A DNA stretch of 20,327 bases from Methylomonas sp. (GCA_026990815.1 JALXCS010000161.1:1-20327), one strand, 5' to 3'; positions 1 to 8,132 are shown, counted from the first letter of the stretch. Numbers and translations: made by a program. Notes: a model not told the origin generated them from the letters alone.

Positions 1-131
1 CCTCCTCCATCACCGCCGCCGCCATCACCGCCGCCGCCGCCATCACCACCACCATCACCACCACCATCACCATCACCACCACCACCATCACCATCACCAT
101 CACCATCACCATCACCATCACCATCATCACC
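1..131. repeat. GGTGAT-type in-frame tandem repeat
   Basis: On the minus strand this is an array built from GGT/GGC and GAT codons. It is a run of perfect GGTGAT hexamers at about 85-126, then a degenerate part with extra GGT/GGC codons to the window edge. All units are multiples of three, so copy-number change would alter the length of the Asp-Gly tail without shifting frame. The array continues past the left edge. Confidence 0.9.
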
Positions 132-650
132 TTCCAGGCTTTCGGATTCACCTGGAATGCAGCCCTCCGCTAGAAGTTCATCGGAAATTGCCCCAAAAAA
201 GTCTAGGTTACCTTGGTCAATAGGATGGTCATAAAGTTTTTCATGCTCGGGGTCCTGTTGTATGCTGTCATAGACAGAGTCGTAATCAGTGGAAGTTTCG
301 GATTCATTATTTAATTGTTCTTGTTCAAGGGCATTATCAGCACTTGTCTCCGAATTAATTGTTTCATTCTCATTAAGAGCAAGTTCGATATCATGCCTTG
401 AACAAAACATTAGATAACAATGGATTGATAATCGCGACGGGACTCCTACCACTCTACCAGCATGGTAAACCTGTTCTGGAGAATAGTAGCGTCTATATCC
501 ATGTCTAATTTTTAACAGATGTTTTGTTCTTTTAAGTAATGGTCGTACAGATCCGTATTTTCTAATCTTCCTTAGTTTTCTTTTTTTTCTTTTTGCGACT
601 GAAGCGTAAAAACCAATAGGACCAAATCGCAAATATACTCCCGAAGACAT
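1..650 (-). CDS. Unrecognised protein with basic N-terminus and Asp-Gly repeat tail (partial, 3' end missing)
   Basis: The frame is open from an ATG at 650 to the left edge (216 codons) and has no stop in the window. A good Shine-Dalgarno, AGGTGA, lies just upstream of the ATG. Three zones are visible. Residues 1-60 are strongly basic (KRKKRKLRKIRKY, then many Arg, Lys and Tyr). About 85-170 is acidic and rich in Ser, Thr, Asn and Glu. From about 174 the protein is only Asp and Gly, first alternating DG, then short Gly runs broken by single Asp. There is no signal peptide and no family I recognise. It lies 62 bases downstream of acs on the same strand and could be read through from it. The tail may be a flexible linker to a further domain, or a disordered acidic or Ca-binding tail. 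The reading frame is convincing; the function is unknown. Confidence 0.75.
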   Translation of the reverse strand, partial: MSSGVYLRFGPIGFYASVAKRKKRKLRKIRKYGSVRPLLKRTKHLLKIRHGYRRYYSPEQVYHAGRVVGVPSRLSIHCYLMFCSRHDIELALNENETINSETSADNALEQEQLNNESETSTDYDSVYDSIQQDPEHEKLYDHPIDQGNLDFFGAISDELLAEGCIPGESESLEGDDGDGDGDGDGDGDGGGGDGDGGGDGGGDGGGGGDGGGGDGG

Positions 651-677
651 AGATCACCTGTAAAAAAATGTTTTCAC

Positions 678-716
678 AATAAAACCATAGCTGCAATAGA
701 AAATGGATGTAGCTAT
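678..716 (-). terminator. Possible intrinsic terminator of acs
   Basis: On the minus strand the arms at 708-716 and 687-695 can pair over 8 of 9 positions with a 12-base loop. They are followed by GGTTTTATT. The upstream arm overlaps the acs stop codon (713-715). The T-tract is short and interrupted, so termination may be weak and the gene at 650 could be read through. Confidence 0.35.
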
Positions 717-2656
717 TTATTCCCCCGGTTGGCAATTAAATCATCCACTACCGAAGGATCTGCCAACGTGGATGTATCCCCTAGATTATCTAGCTCATTC
801 GCGGAAATTTTTCGTAAAATTCGACGCATGATTTTACCGGAGCGGGTTTTTGGCAGGCCTGGCGCCCATTGGATGACATCCGGAGTAGCGATAGGACCAA
901 TTTCTTTTCTGACTAGATTGACTAGCTCTTTGCGTAATTTTTCGGTGGGTTCGATGCCGACATTCAAGGTGACATAAGCGTAGATTCCTTGACCTTTAAT
1001 GTCGTGCGGAAAACCCACTACCGCTGCTTCTGCAACATCAGGATGTAAGACTAACGCGCTTTCTACTTCCGCCGTTCCCATACGGTGGCCGGAGACATTG
1101 ATGACATCATCGACGCGACCAGTAATCCAGTAATAACCGTCTTTATCGCGCCGCGCACCGTCTCCGGTGAAGTAATAGCCTGGATAATTTTTAAAATAAG
1201 TATCGATAAAGCGTTGATGATCCCCGTAAACAGTGCGTGCCTGACCTGGCCAGGAGCGGGAAATAGCCAAAATGCCTTCAGCTTCTCCTTCTCCTTCAAG
1301 AATATTGCCCTCGTTATCTAAAATTTCAGGCTTGATGCCAAAGAAAGGCAGAGTGGCAGAGCCAGGTTTTAAATCGATAGCGCCGGGCAAAGGAGTGATT
1401 AAAATACCGCCCGTTTCGGTTTGCCACCAGGTATCGACAATCGGGCAACGGGAATCACCGACAACGTGGTAATACCATTCCCATGCTTCCGGATTGATGG
1501 GCTCGCCAACTGAACCTAATATCCGTAGGCTACTTCGATCAGTACGTGTGACGTATTCATTACCTTGCGCCATTAAAGCACGGATGGCAGTCGGTGCTGT
1601 ATAAAAAATATTGACCTGATGTTTGTCTATAATTCGCCAGAAACGATCCGCTTCCGGGTAAGTGGGAACACCTTCGAACATTAATGTCGTCGCGCCATTA
1701 CATAATGGACCGTAAATAATATAGCTGTGACCGGTTACCCAGCCAATATCAGCGGTACACCAGTAAATGTCACCATCGTGATAATCAAACACATATTTAT
1801 GAGTCATTGCAGCATATAGCAAATAACCACCAGTAGTATGAAGAACCCCCTTAGGTTTGCCGGTGGAACCAGAAGTATAGAGAATGAATAATGGGTCTTC
1901 TGCATCCATAGGCTCTGGCGGGCAATCTATAGATGCGGATTCCATTGCCTCGTGATACCAGACATCACGGTCAGTATTCCAGCTGATGTTATTTCCGGTG
2001 TTCTTGATGATGATGACCTTTTTGATACAAGGGCAATGTTCTAGTGCCTGGTCAGCATTGGTTTTCAAGGGGTGGATTTTGCCACCACGAATATTTTCAT
2101 CGGCACAAACCAGATATTCACAATCTGCGTCAATGATTCTGTCCCGCAATGATTCGGCAGAAAAACCACCAAAAACGATGGAATGGACAGCGCCAATGCG
2201 GGTGCATGCTAAAATAACGACTGCTGCCTCTGCAATCATCGGTAGATAAATACACACCCTGTCGCCTTTTTTAACGCCTAAAATTTTCAGGACATTGGCA
2301 AATTTGCAGACTTGTTCGTGAAGCTCCTGATAACTGATGGTTTTATCCTGATCAGGTTCGTCGCCTTCCCAGATGATGGCCGGTTGGTCGCCACGAGTTG
2401 TCAAATGACGATCCAGGCAATTGTAACTGACATTGAGTTTGCCGCCTTCAAACCAGCGAATATGACCTTTCGGAAAGTCAACATCCATAACTTTATCCCA
2501 AGGTTTTTCCCAGCTGAGAAAATGTTCCGCCTGTTCAGCCCAAAATGCTTCCGGATTATCAATGGAATGCTGATACATTTCCTGATAACGATCTTTGTTG
2601 ATATGGGCAATGTTAGCTATTTCAGGCTTAACAGGATAAATTTTATCTTCAGACAT
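713..2656 (-). CDS. acs: Acetyl-CoA synthetase (AMP-forming)
   Basis: This cytoplasmic enzyme makes acetyl-CoA from acetate, ATP and CoA through an acetyl-AMP intermediate, for acetate assimilation. The 647 residues match the usual length of about 650. Visible ANL-superfamily motifs are the P-loop-like YTSGSTGKPKG at 260-270, WWQTETGG at 410-417, and a C-terminal TRSGKIMRR with catalytic Lys608. That lysine is equivalent to the residue that is reversibly acetylated in the Salmonella and E. coli enzymes. The family also includes propionyl-CoA synthetases; the length and the N-terminal IAHINKDRYQEMY segment favour Acs. The ATG at 2656 has a good GAGGA ribosome site. The gene starts 36 bases after gluQ on the same strand, so it may be partly cotranscribed with dksA-gluQ, which is not the classical acs context. 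Confidence 0.97.
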   Translation of the reverse strand: MSEDKIYPVKPEIANIAHINKDRYQEMYQHSIDNPEAFWAEQAEHFLSWEKPWDKVMDVDFPKGHIRWFEGGKLNVSYNCLDRHLTTRGDQPAIIWEGDEPDQDKTISYQELHEQVCKFANVLKILGVKKGDRVCIYLPMIAEAAVVILACTRIGAVHSIVFGGFSAESLRDRIIDADCEYLVCADENIRGGKIHPLKTNADQALEHCPCIKKVIIIKNTGNNISWNTDRDVWYHEAMESASIDCPPEPMDAEDPLFILYTSGSTGKPKGVLHTTGGYLLYAAMTHKYVFDYHDGDIYWCTADIGWVTGHSYIIYGPLCNGATTLMFEGVPTYPEADRFWRIIDKHQVNIFYTAPTAIRALMAQGNEYVTRTDRSSLRILGSVGEPINPEAWEWYYHVVGDSRCPIVDTWWQTETGGILITPLPGAIDLKPGSATLPFFGIKPEILDNEGNILEGEGEAEGILAISRSWPGQARTVYGDHQRFIDTYFKNYPGYYFTGDGARRDKDGYYWITGRVDDVINVSGHRMGTAEVESALVLHPDVAEAAVVGFPHDIKGQGIYAYVTLNVGIEPTEKLRKELVNLVRKEIGPIATPDVIQWAPGLPKTRSGKIMRRILRKISANELDNLGDTSTLADPSVVDDLIANRGNK

Positions 2657-2692
2657 GGCTTTTCCTCGTTTTTTATGAGTACCTTATGCAAT

Positions 2693-3631
2693 TCATTGGC
2701 TAATTGCACGAATTTTTTTAAGTTGGTCTGGATTCCAGTTTTCTATGGCCCAATTAAGTTGTTGCAGGACAGGTGCTTTGCTTAATTCTTCAGGTGGTGA
2801 CTGGTTTAATAAAACTAAAAGCCTGTGCAAAGTAAAACTGGCTGTTTTTGGACCTACTGCTGTTGCGAAGGTTTGTTTGCTAAGTTTACATCCTAGTTGA
2901 TCGACAATGACGGGAATGTGCATATACCTTAGTGGGGGAAGCCCCAATTTTTGCTGCAAGTAGATTTGCTTGTACGTCGAATCGAGTAGATCTATGCCCC
3001 TAACAACTTCGGTAATCTGCTGGTGATAATCGTCAACGACGACTGCTAATTGATAAGCAATAACCTGGTCTTTTCTTTTCAGAATAAAATCGCCATAAGC
3101 ACGTTGTATGTTTGCACTGTACAAGCCCTGGATCTGGTCATGAAAAGAAATTTCAATATCTTCTGTTCTAATGCGTAAGGCATGAGGCAGGTTTTCGGGA
3201 ATAGTTTGATTTCTGCAAAAGCCAGGATAAATGGCAGGGCCGGGACGCTGTTTGTGATATTGAATTAACCCCTTTCGGGTGCAAATACAGGGATATAAAA
3301 GTTGCTGTTGATCAAGTTGTAGTAAGGCGGTTTTATAATGGCTTGTTTTATGGCTTTGATAAAATACCGCATCATCCCAATACAAGCCGAAAGCTTCCAG
3401 CGTCTTAAGAATTGTATCTGACGCACCCGGTACGTTACGAAAACTGTCCAGATCATCAATTCTAAGTAGCCATTTACCTTTTTTTGCTCGGGCCTGTAAA
3501 AAACTTGCCAATGCCGCAAAAAGCGAGCCGAGGTGGAGTGGGCCAGTTGGTGAAGGTGCAAACCGGCCTATATAGCTTGGTGGGATTGTTACCCCATCTG
3601 TTTTTCGCGAATTTCGTCCAGAGTTTTGCAA
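2693..3631 (-). CDS. gluQ: Glutamyl-Q tRNA(Asp) synthetase
   Basis: This is a truncated glutamyl-tRNA synthetase paralogue that attaches glutamate to queuosine at position 34 of tRNA-Asp. The 312 residues keep only the class I catalytic core and lack the anticodon-binding domain, as expected for this family. The ATP-binding HLGS motif is at 33-36 in APSPTGPLHLGS. KLSKQ at 249-253 replaces KMSKS. A zinc site of the CxC...YxxxC type is formed by Cys115, Cys117, Tyr135 and Cys139. The first 14 codons overlap the 3' end of dksA (43 bases), so translation is probably coupled. The dksA-gluQ pairing is well conserved in gammaproteobacteria. Confidence 0.95.
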   Translation of the reverse strand: MQNSGRNSRKTDGVTIPPSYIGRFAPSPTGPLHLGSLFAALASFLQARAKKGKWLLRIDDLDSFRNVPGASDTILKTLEAFGLYWDDAVFYQSHKTSHYKTALLQLDQQQLLYPCICTRKGLIQYHKQRPGPAIYPGFCRNQTIPENLPHALRIRTEDIEISFHDQIQGLYSANIQRAYGDFILKRKDQVIAYQLAVVVDDYHQQITEVVRGIDLLDSTYKQIYLQQKLGLPPLRYMHIPVIVDQLGCKLSKQTFATAVGPKTASFTLHRLLVLLNQSPPEELSKAPVLQQLNWAIENWNPDQLKKIRAISQ

Positions 3632-4020
3632 TCAATACATTGCGTAGCTGTTGGCCGCGCTTCTAAGCGGCGAATACCAATTTCTATTCCACAGGTTTCG
3701 CAATAACCATATTCTCCTGACTCGATTTCTTTCAATGCCTCATCAATTTTCTTGATTAATTTCCGTTCCCTGTCTCTTGTTCTTAACTCAAGACTAAATT
3801 CTGATTCCTGAGTTGCCCGGTCATTAGGGTCAGGGAAATTGGAGGCGTCATCCTGCATATGGTGGACAGTACGATCCACTTCTTCCATTAAATCGGCTTT
3901 CCAGGCTTGCAGAATCTTTTCGAAATGCGCCAATTGAGCTTCGCTCATGTATTCTTCACCCGGTTTCTCCTCATACGGCTTAAAGCCGAAAAAAGATCCG
4001 GTATTTGAATTGTCAGCCAT
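3589..4020 (-). CDS. dksA: RNA polymerase-binding transcription factor DksA
   Basis: DksA enters the secondary channel of RNA polymerase and, with ppGpp, lowers rRNA promoter activity and activates amino acid biosynthesis promoters. The 143 residues are close to the usual 151. A coiled coil spans about 30-100. The tip carries the functional Asp-Ala pattern in DPNDRA at 64-69. The C4 zinc finger is complete: Cys107, Cys110, Cys128 and Cys131. The ATG at 4020 is preceded by TAGGAG at good spacing. It heads the leftward dksA-gluQ-acs string and is divergent from the aminotransferase gene across a 116-base spacer. Confidence 0.97.
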   Translation of the reverse strand: MADNSNTGSFFGFKPYEEKPGEEYMSEAQLAHFEKILQAWKADLMEEVDRTVHHMQDDASNFPDPNDRATQESEFSLELRTRDRERKLIKKIDEALKEIESGEYGYCETCGIEIGIRRLEARPTATQCIDCKTLDEIREKQMG

Positions 4021-4136
4021 CCATTACTCCTACTTCATTAATTAAACCTGCGCATTTTTAACAGAAACAACGCGTGGTGGCAAGGATTATTGATAGAATT
4101 CGCCAATAAAATCACAAATCAAAAAGAAATTTACAC

Positions 4137-5300
4137 ATGTCAAAAAAAATAGCTACCCGAATGCAGGGGATATCCCCTTTTTATGTGATGGAGTTATTGC
4201 AGCGGGCTAAACAGCTTGAGCAACAAGGTCGCGATATTATTCATATGGAAATTGGAGAGCCAGATTTCCCAACACCCACGGGAATTATTGATGCAGGAAT
4301 AAAAAGTATCCAAACAGGATTTGCAAAATATACACCCGCAGCAGGAATGTCAGCTTTAAGGGAGCGAATTGCTAGCTATTATCAAGAAAATTATCAGGTT
4401 AAAGTTTCAGCTCAACGTATTTTCATTACCCCCGGCGCATCTGGAGCATTTTTACTGGCGTTAGGCATAAGCCTTAATGCAGGAGAATCAGTGTTACTGG
4501 CAGACCCGTCCTATCCCTGTAACAGTAACTTTATTAAACTTTTCGGGGGGATGCCGAGTTTTATACCGGTATCTGATAAAACCAATTACCATTTAACTGC
4601 CGATTTAATCGAGCAGAATTGGACAGAAAACTGTAAAGCTGCTGTAATTGCGTCGCCATCAAATCCTACTGGAACGATGTTGTCAGATGATGGTTTCAGG
4701 GCTGTTATAGATGTGGTAAATAATCATCAGGGATGTTTATTATCGGATGAAATTTACCATGGCTTGATTTATGACAAGCCTGCAACTACTGCGCTTAAAT
4801 TCAGTGATGATGTATTTGTTATTAACAGTTTTTCCAAGTATTTTGCCATGACCGGATGGCGGGTTGGATGGCTGGTGGTACCGGAGGCATTTATGGAGCC
4901 AGTAGAAAAATTGTCTCAGAATATCTTTATTTCAACTTCAACACATTCTCAGGCAGCTGCAATGGAAGCATTTACCCAACCCAATATTGCAGAATTGGAT
5001 CGTCGAAAAATGATATTTCAACAAAGGAGGGATTTTTTATTTAAAAAATTGTCAAAAATCGGTTTCAAAATCAAAGTAAAACCCGCAGGTGCATTTTATA
5101 TTTATGCAGACTGTAGCAATTTTACACATGACAGTTTTCAGTTTGCAAAAGATTTGTTGGAGGTGGCCGGTGTGGCTATTACTCCGGGCAAGGATTTTGG
5201 TCAACATAAGGCGAGCGCGCATGTTCGATTTGCATATACAACATCGCTGCCACGTTTGGAAGAAGGCGTGGCTCGGATTGAAAGTTTTGTTCAAGGCTAA
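4137..5300 (+). CDS. PLP-dependent class I/II aminotransferase
   Basis: This is a fold-type I aminotransferase of 387 residues. Visible features are the N-terminal MEIGEPDFPTP substrate-site segment, the SNPTGT cofactor motif near 175, the SDEIYHGL aspartate and tyrosine that contact PLP, and the Schiff-base lysine Lys234 in SFSKYFAMTGWR. A C-terminal HVRFAYTT holds the Arg that usually binds the substrate carboxylate. The overall form fits the aspartate/alanine/aromatic aminotransferase subgroup, but the substrate cannot be fixed from the sequence. The start is an ATG with only a weak purine-rich upstream stretch. The rhodanese gene follows with overlapping ends, so they probably form a two-gene operon. 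Confidence 0.9.
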   Translation: MSKKIATRMQGISPFYVMELLQRAKQLEQQGRDIIHMEIGEPDFPTPTGIIDAGIKSIQTGFAKYTPAAGMSALRERIASYYQENYQVKVSAQRIFITPGASGAFLLALGISLNAGESVLLADPSYPCNSNFIKLFGGMPSFIPVSDKTNYHLTADLIEQNWTENCKAAVIASPSNPTGTMLSDDGFRAVIDVVNNHQGCLLSDEIYHGLIYDKPATTALKFSDDVFVINSFSKYFAMTGWRVGWLVVPEAFMEPVEKLSQNIFISTSTHSQAAAMEAFTQPNIAELDRRKMIFQQRRDFLFKKLSKIGFKIKVKPAGAFYIYADCSNFTHDSFQFAKDLLEVAGVAITPGKDFGQHKASAHVRFAYTTSLPRLEEGVARIESFVQG

Positions 5301-5652
5301 ATATTTTAAGGCGATTAATTCTAAGAAACAAAGTGATACACAAATAACTGCTGCTCAATTACATGAGAAAATTCAGAATTCTGAAAATTTGTTTTTACTT
5401 GATGTTCGAGAGTCTTTCGAATTCGAGTATGGCAATATTCCCGGAAGTGTCTTGATACCGATGAATCAGGTTCAACAAAAATTATTTGAACTAAAAGCAG
5501 ATCAAGAAATCGTGGTAATTTGCCATCATGGTATTCGCAGTCAAATGGTTGCTAATTTATTAGAGCATTCTGGATTTAGCCGGGTCTGCAATTTGATTGG
5601 GGGGATTGATTCCTGGTCACAAAAAGTGGATGGCAGTGTACCCAGATATTGA
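5278..5652 (+). CDS. Single-domain rhodanese-like protein
   Basis: This is a rhodanese-fold protein of about 124 residues. The fold is shown by FLLDVRESFEFEYGNIPGS near the N-terminus, the active-site loop CHHGIRS with the catalytic Cys at 5521-5523, and a terminal GGIDSW. Such proteins carry sulfur as a persulfide, as GlpE does. The start is uncertain. The frame is open back to 5089 inside the aminotransferase gene, with ATGs at 5089 and 5221. A start there would demand a long overlap and encode non-rhodanese sequence. I prefer TTG at 5278 (AGAAGG lies upstream) or TTG at 5287; both overlap the aminotransferase end and imply coupled translation. Confidence 0.85.
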   Translation: MKVLFKAKYFKAINSKKQSDTQITAAQLHEKIQNSENLFLLDVRESFEFEYGNIPGSVLIPMNQVQQKLFELKADQEIVVICHHGIRSQMVANLLEHSGFSRVCNLIGGIDSWSQKVDGSVPRY

Positions 5653-5772
5653 AAAGTAGTTATTTTTATCTTTACCCAACCCTTTCTTGAAGGTGAGGAG
5701 AAATTAACTGCCACTCTAGAAATCTGATTATATTACTTGGTACCTTCGTACAATAGTTTAGTTCATACCCAC

Positions 5773-5801
5773 TTGATAATATTTCTACCAGTATTTGTAA
5801 T
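5773..5801 (+). promoter_or_regulatory. Possible sigma-70 promoter for the PEP-CTERM-like gene
   Basis: TTGATA (5773-5778) and TGTAAT (5796-5801) are 17 bases apart, about 55 bases before the ATG at 5856. The -10 box departs from consensus at its important second base, so this is tentative. The rest of 5653-5855 shows no gene or clear terminator. Confidence 0.3.
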
Positions 5802-5855
5802 ACACCGAAAGCTGTATTTTTGAAGGGTTTTTAGATATTCTCGGGTTAAATCAAG

Positions 5856-6428
5856 ATGAAAATAATCAAGTTCTTTCCAGTCATGTTTGCATTTTTTGTT
5901 TTTGATTGTTCTGCGAGCTTTTTTGATAGCGAATTCAATAATGCCGAGCTGCAGATGGACAATGTCGATTGGGCTTACGCGTCAAATATTTGGTTTATGA
6001 AAGTAAATCCTGAGAGTATTTATCACGTAAACAGTATGGCAGAACTAGATGCTCTGGAACTTGGTCGCGGCACAGAAAATGTTTTATCTGATGAAATTAT
6101 TTCACATCGTACAACAAATTCGTTTTTTGTTGGTCTGGTTGTACAAATGAGTATTGATATGTTTGTTCAATCCAATGTCGGGATGAATAGTTATAAAAAT
6201 ATGTTGATGGGTATGGATACTTTGTTAACAGCAAGTAATGATCTCCTAAGCGAGAGCGAAATCCCGGGAAAAATAGCTGTGATAGAGGGTAAAACTAATC
6301 TTGATATTAGTGTCCAGGCAGTTGAAAAAATAGACATTTCCGAGGTTCCTGTTCCTAATGGCACTTGGTTATTTATGACCGCCTTCCTGAGCGGAATTGG
6401 TTTTGGAAAGCGATTTAAATTTATCTGA
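5856..6428 (+). CDS. Small exported protein with a PEP-CTERM-like (VPxP) sorting tail
   Basis: The product is a 190-residue protein. Residues 1-20 form a plausible signal peptide (two Lys, then a Phe-rich hydrophobic core ending CSAS). The C-terminus from 164 has the tripartite layout of a PEP-CTERM signal: VPVPNGTWLF, a hydrophobic stretch with small residues, then GKRFK. In that system exosortase cleaves the tail and the protein is displayed with an exopolysaccharide. The VPxP form resembles the VPLPA variant of some gammaproteobacteria. The middle part (30-160) matches no domain I know. There is no obvious ribosome site. The last 60 bases overlap, convergently, the secretin gene. A plain C-terminal membrane anchor is the main alternative. 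Confidence 0.65.
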   Translation: MKIIKFFPVMFAFFVFDCSASFFDSEFNNAELQMDNVDWAYASNIWFMKVNPESIYHVNSMAELDALELGRGTENVLSDEIISHRTTNSFFVGLVVQMSIDMFVQSNVGMNSYKNMLMGMDTLLTASNDLLSESEIPGKIAVIEGKTNLDISVQAVEKIDISEVPVPNGTWLFMTAFLSGIGFGKRFKFI

Positions 6429-7787
6429 TAGACTGTCCCAGGTCAATTTGGTTTTATCGGTTAAAAAATTATCAATACGTTGCGCATTACGGTCAATTTT
6501 TCGATCAAATTGTTCGATTCTTTCCCGCGGTTTATCAGTAATCATTGAAAATTGTTCAGGCCGAATAATTTGTGGTCTGATGATGACGACGGTTTCAGTT
6601 TTGGAAGAAAAATCATTAGATTTAGAAAATAAGGCGCCTATGATGGGAATGTCTTCCAAAAGCGGTACTCCGGTATGGTTACTGGTTAAGTCATTTCTGA
6701 TCAGGCCTCCAATAAAAGCGGTTTGACCATCCTGTACTAAAAGACGGGTACTGACTTCTGTGGTTGTTAAACTCGGAATCCCATCTTTTAAGGTGGTTTT
6801 ACTGACTTCCGGGTGAATATCCATCATAATTCGGCCAAACCGGTCAATTGAAGGCGTCACCTTCAGAATAACTCCTGATTCAATAAACTCAACACTTTCC
6901 TGAGTAACCTGATTGATGGTTGTTGTCACCCGGTAACCGGTTTTTTCACCGATGATCACTTGCGCTTCCTGATGCTCCAGCGCCAATAATTTTGGAGTCG
7001 ATAAAGCCTGTACTTTCCCCTTTTTGTTTAAGGCAGTGAGTGTGATCTCAATTTTGTCATTCATGTAGGTGAAGAAAAACCCTGGTGGCCCGGCAACAGC
7101 GCCTGATGCAGCGGCAGAAACAATAGATTCAGCAAATCCGTTGTTGCCAAAACTTCCTTTGCCGTCGCCACTCGTGAAGGTGCGACTCCAGTCCACACCA
7201 AGATCCTGGCTGTCATCCAGCGTTATATTCAATATCCTGGCCTCAATCAGGATTTGTGCTGGCTCATGATCCAGGTCTAATAGTATAGATTCTATTTGAT
7301 TGAGAAATTCAGGCAAATCCTCTACAACTAAAATGCCGCGTTCTTCCAGAATATCAATTTGGCCAAATCTGGAAAGATGGTTTTCCAAAATATCAGCAAC
7401 TTTTTTGAGGTTGGAATATTGTATTTTATAAGTACGGATTTGTTTAAGTCCTCCAGCAATGGTTTTTCCGGCAGTGTCGCTTTTAGAAATGATATAGTTT
7501 TTATTATGACGTTCAACAACATAACCGGCAGCCTGTGCTACCGCATAAATAGCTTCTTTAACACTAACATTATAGAGGTTGATAGAAACTTCACTTTCTA
7601 CACCATCAGATAACAAAATGTTAACTTTATTTTGGCGCGATAACATCTCGTACAATTCAGCGATGTCCATATGGTTGACAGTTATGGATATTTTGTTACT
7701 AGCTTTTGCCAAGACGGTTTGATTTAAAGTTGCCAAAGCAAGAAGGCTAATTCCGAGCCACAAAATAAATGTTAATCGCTGTTTCAT
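6369..7787 (-). CDS. Secretin of the PilQ/MshL/GspD family
   Basis: This is the outer-membrane secretin ring through which a pilus or substrate passes. From the ATG at 7787 it has 472 residues with a signal peptide cleaved near VLA (25-27). An STN-type N0 domain (about 31-90) is followed by an N1-type secretin_N domain (about 115-180). The C-terminal secretin core has the usual ending, PLLEDIPIIGALF, and a TETVVIIRPQII strand. A charged coiled-coil tail of about 60 residues (RERIEQFDRKIDRNAQRI) follows. There is no AMIN domain, and at this size it resembles MshL more than PilQ. A TTG at 7799 is an alternative start adding four residues; the ATG gives a typical signal peptide. It is the last gene of the pilus string, and its 3' end overlaps the convergent PEP-CTERM-like gene. 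Confidence 0.92.
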   Translation of the reverse strand: MKQRLTFILWLGISLLALATLNQTVLAKASNKISITVNHMDIAELYEMLSRQNKVNILLSDGVESEVSINLYNVSVKEAIYAVAQAAGYVVERHNKNYIISKSDTAGKTIAGGLKQIRTYKIQYSNLKKVADILENHLSRFGQIDILEERGILVVEDLPEFLNQIESILLDLDHEPAQILIEARILNITLDDSQDLGVDWSRTFTSGDGKGSFGNNGFAESIVSAAASGAVAGPPGFFFTYMNDKIEITLTALNKKGKVQALSTPKLLALEHQEAQVIIGEKTGYRVTTTINQVTQESVEFIESGVILKVTPSIDRFGRIMMDIHPEVSKTTLKDGIPSLTTTEVSTRLLVQDGQTAFIGGLIRNDLTSNHTGVPLLEDIPIIGALFSKSNDFSSKTETVVIIRPQIIRPEQFSMITDKPRERIEQFDRKIDRNAQRIDNFLTDKTKLTWDSLSDKFKSLSKTNSAQEGGHK

Positions 7788-7799
7788 TCTATTTTGCAA

Positions 7800-8132
7800 T
7801 TATTGATTATCCAGGGACAGCAAGATTTGTTGCTCATCATTAACAAAAACGGCAGTACGATCAGTGACCTCGACTAACTTGTAGCCCTCAATTTCTTCAC
7901 CTAAAAGTACAATTTTTCCTTGAATACTGATCATGGAATTATCACCAGCCCGTAAAGTAGCGGTTAGCTTGGCTTTATTTACAAACAATTTTTCTGCGTC
8001 CTCACTATTTGCATGAATTTTCTGTAATCGTTCCGGTTTAGCAAAAGGGTCAAAACGCGGTTTGTCTAATTCGCCTGCAGCAGCAGGAGAGACATAAATA
8101 ATTAATACAAGGAACAACAAACGAAATATCAT
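7800..8132 (-). CDS. PilP/MshK-like pilus assembly protein
   Basis: This is a 110-residue protein with a signal peptide (hydrophobic 2-14, likely cut after the Ala run at 17-19). A RFDPFAKPE motif, typical of PilP and GspC-type proteins, follows. The small C-terminal part (about 50-108) has the beta-rich homology-region look: GKIVLLGEEIEGYKLVEV, then a hydrophobic end. Such proteins link the inner-membrane PilN-PilO pair to the secretin. It is short for PilP (about 175) and closer to MshK. Its ATG overlaps the stop of the PilO-like gene (ATGA), and its stop abuts the secretin gene. Sequence support is moderate; position makes the call firm. Confidence 0.8.
   Translation of the reverse strand: MIFRLLFLVLIIYVSPAAAGELDKPRFDPFAKPERLQKIHANSEDAEKLFVNKAKLTATLRAGDNSMISIQGKIVLLGEEIEGYKLVEVTDRTAVFVNDEQQILLSLDNQ

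Noticed and set aside
20..131. Poly-histidine-like coding on the plus strand (CAT/CAC runs), resembling an affinity tag or vector sequence
   Set aside because: The run is far longer than a tag, has no vector context, and the minus strand gives a continuous frame with a start codon and ribosome site that reads Asp-Gly.
1..131. CRISPR-like or satellite array
   Set aside because: The units are codon-scale (3-6 bases) with no spacers, and they lie inside a reading frame.
2312..2785. 157-residue plus-strand frame across the acs 5' end
   Set aside because: It is antisense to acs and gluQ, has no ribosome site and no recognisable domain.
4021..4136. Clear promoters in the dksA/aminotransferase spacer
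   Set aside because: Only poor pairs were found, such as TTGCCA with TAAAAA at 17 bases on the minus strand; they are not strong enough to list.
5089..5652. A 187-residue version of the rhodanese protein starting at 5089
   Set aside because: The first 60 or so residues lie out of frame inside the well-supported aminotransferase gene and resemble no rhodanese sequence.
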